NCBI RefSeq assembly: GCF_900142175.1
Contig: NZ_FQZX01000001.1
Location: 620,001 to 684,000 of the forward strand
Direction: 5' to 3'
Length of the DNA stretch: 64,000 nt
From: Maribacter aquivivus
Lineage (GTDB): Bacteria > Bacteroidota > Bacteroidia > Flavobacteriales > Flavobacteriaceae
Position numbers and translations under genes: made by a program. Below the pieces are notes generated by a model. It was not told the origin of the DNA, searched no databases, and saw only the letters and a list, made by a program, of their open reading frames with translations. Positions 62,885 to 64,000 of this stretch are shown here, piece after piece. Every line of letters starts with the position of its first letter. Position 1 is the first letter of the stretch.

Positions 62885-64000
62885 AAAAACCATAAAACAT
62901 GGAAAACTACTTTTGGTGGCTCTTATTAACGTAGGTTTATTCTATTCTTGCGTACCTACTAAAGACTTGAAAGAGGTAAATACAAATATGCCATCAAAGT
63001 ATGTTGATCAAGCAACAGATTCAACCAATAGTGCTCAATTAAAATGGAAGGATTTCTTTAAAGATGAAAACCTCACAAAACTGATTGATACAGCATTAAC
63101 TAACAACCAAGAATTACGCATTATGATGCAGCAGATTGATGTTGCACAAAATGAGGTAAAAGCTAGAAAGGGAGAATATCTTCCTTTCATAACCTATGGT
63201 GCTGGTGCTGAAGTTGAAAAAGTAGGCGAGTATACTAGAAATGGTGCGGTAGAGAAAAATCTAGAGGTAAAGGAAGGCGAAGAATTCCCTGAACCCTTAA
63301 CAGATTACTCAGCCGGACTTTTCGCTACTTGGGAGCTAGATGTGTGGAAAAAACTACGCAACTCTAAAAAAGCAGCCGCTCTAGAGTACCTATCTACCAT
63401 TGAGGGTAAAAACTTTATGGTCACTAGATTAATTGCTGAAATTGCCAATTCTTATTATGAGCTTATCGCTTTAGACAATCAACTAGCATTTATAGAGCAA
63501 AACCTTGAACTGCAAGGCAATGCGTTAAAAATGGTTCGCTTACAGAAAGAAGCTGCAAGAGCTACAGAACTTGCAGTTAAGAGATTCGAGGCAGAGGTTT
63601 TAAAAAATCAAAGTCACAAATTTGAAGTACAACAAGAAATTGTTGAAATGGAAAACAAACTAAATTTCTTAATTGGACGTCAACCGCAATCTATTACTCG
63701 TAATTCTGATGGATTTATCGAAACTGAAATGGATACAATTTATGCCGGATTACCATCTCAACTTCTTTTGAACAGACCAGATATTAAACAAGCTGAATAT
63801 GAATTAGAAGCTGCGAAACTTAATATTAAAGTAGCAAGAGCCAACTTTTACCCAACTATTGGATTGAAGGCAGGATTAGGACTTCAGGCATTTAAACCTA
63901 AGTACTTGACCGAAACCCCAGCTTCTTTAATATATAGTGCAGTTGGTGATATTGTTGGTCCATTAATCAATAGAAATGCGATTAAAGCTGATTATAACAC
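62871..64000 (+). CDS. Outer-membrane efflux lipoprotein (TolC/NodT family), C-terminally cut by window
   Basis: 376 codons are visible before the right edge. The start MIKNKKTIKHGKLLLVALIN has a lipobox ending FYSCVPTK (Cys27). TolC features follow: LIDTALTNNQELRIMMQQID, ARKGEYLPFITYGAGAEVEK, a helical hairpin (FLIGRQPQSITRN) and RPDIKQAEYELEAAKLNIKV with ANFYPTIGLKAGLG. It overlaps the end of the pump gene by 14 bases, so the three genes are one operon. The C-terminal part lies outside the window. Confidence 0.9.
   Translation, partial: MIKNKKTIKHGKLLLVALINVGLFYSCVPTKDLKEVNTNMPSKYVDQATDSTNSAQLKWKDFFKDENLTKLIDTALTNNQELRIMMQQIDVAQNEVKARKGEYLPFITYGAGAEVEKVGEYTRNGAVEKNLEVKEGEEFPEPLTDYSAGLFATWELDVWKKLRNSKKAAALEYLSTIEGKNFMVTRLIAEIANSYYELIALDNQLAFIEQNLELQGNALKMVRLQKEAARATELAVKRFEAEVLKNQSHKFEVQQEIVEMENKLNFLIGRQPQSITRNSDGFIETEMDTIYAGLPSQLLLNRPDIKQAEYELEAAKLNIKVARANFYPTIGLKAGLGLQAFKPKYLTETPASLIYSAVGDIVGPLINRNAIKADYN

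Overview
The window looks like an ordinary stretch of chromosome from an AT-rich member of the Bacteroidota, most likely a marine Flavobacteriaceae (Maribacter/Zobellia-like; the genus is inference). The signs are Bacteroidota-type promoters (-7 box TAnnTTTG, sometimes with a TTTG -33 box about 19 bases upstream), few Shine-Dalgarno sequences, many lipoproteins, a complete MoxR-DUF58-BatA/B/C/D/E operon, and a two-component-gene sucrose locus (fructokinase plus amylosucrase). I see no rRNA, tRNA, CRISPR array, insertion sequence or prophage. About 61 protein genes are supported, including two cut by the window edges: a hotdog thioesterase at 1-95 and an outer-membrane efflux protein at 62871-64000.

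Layout. 1-5.5 kb: thioesterase, nitronate monooxygenase-like enzyme, YheT-type hydrolase, lipoprotein cytochrome c, DsbA/FrnE-like oxidoreductase, thioredoxin, lactonase-type beta-propeller, small membrane protein. 5.5-11 kb: SulP transporter, phytanoyl-CoA dioxygenase with a divergent AraC regulator, DUF421 membrane protein, and a lipoprotein with an internal duplication. 11-15.3 kb: glycerol metabolism, gpsA convergent on a glpK-glpD pair. 15.3-21 kb: small enzymes and hypotheticals, CvpA, two CAP-domain lipoproteins, 3-hydroxyanthranilate dioxygenase, an antiquitin-type aldehyde dehydrogenase, then a 579-base gene-free region rich in inverted repeats. 21-27 kb: OmpA lipoprotein plus HhH membrane protein, acyl-ACP desaturase, and a phosphoesterase/zinc-ribbon/SPFH operon. 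27-33.3 kb: fructokinase and amylosucrase, a small hypothetical, an AlbA_2 protein, SDR and aldo-keto reductase. 33.4-42.5 kb: the Bat aerotolerance operon. 42.5-48 kb: a small secreted protein, SulP, a UspA-like protein, beta-carbonic anhydrase and a second SulP, a probable bicarbonate-handling module. 48-50 kb: pheS and a conserved hypothetical. 50-64 kb: two tripartite RND efflux systems, the first led by a GbsR/MarR regulator, separated by a CYTH protein, DNA polymerase IV and a small secreted protein.

The most interesting signals are: the SulP/UspA/carbonic anhydrase/SulP module, with hairpins at most of its junctions; the 20.7-21.3 kb gap, where the heptamer TAGTTGG occurs five times in alternating orientation; a perfect 16-base palindrome between the two CAP lipoprotein genes; a promoter plus overlapping inverted repeat in front of the GbsR efflux regulator; and a 38-base identical DNA patch shared by the two otherwise diverged RND pumps. 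None of these is proof of a new system; they are leads.
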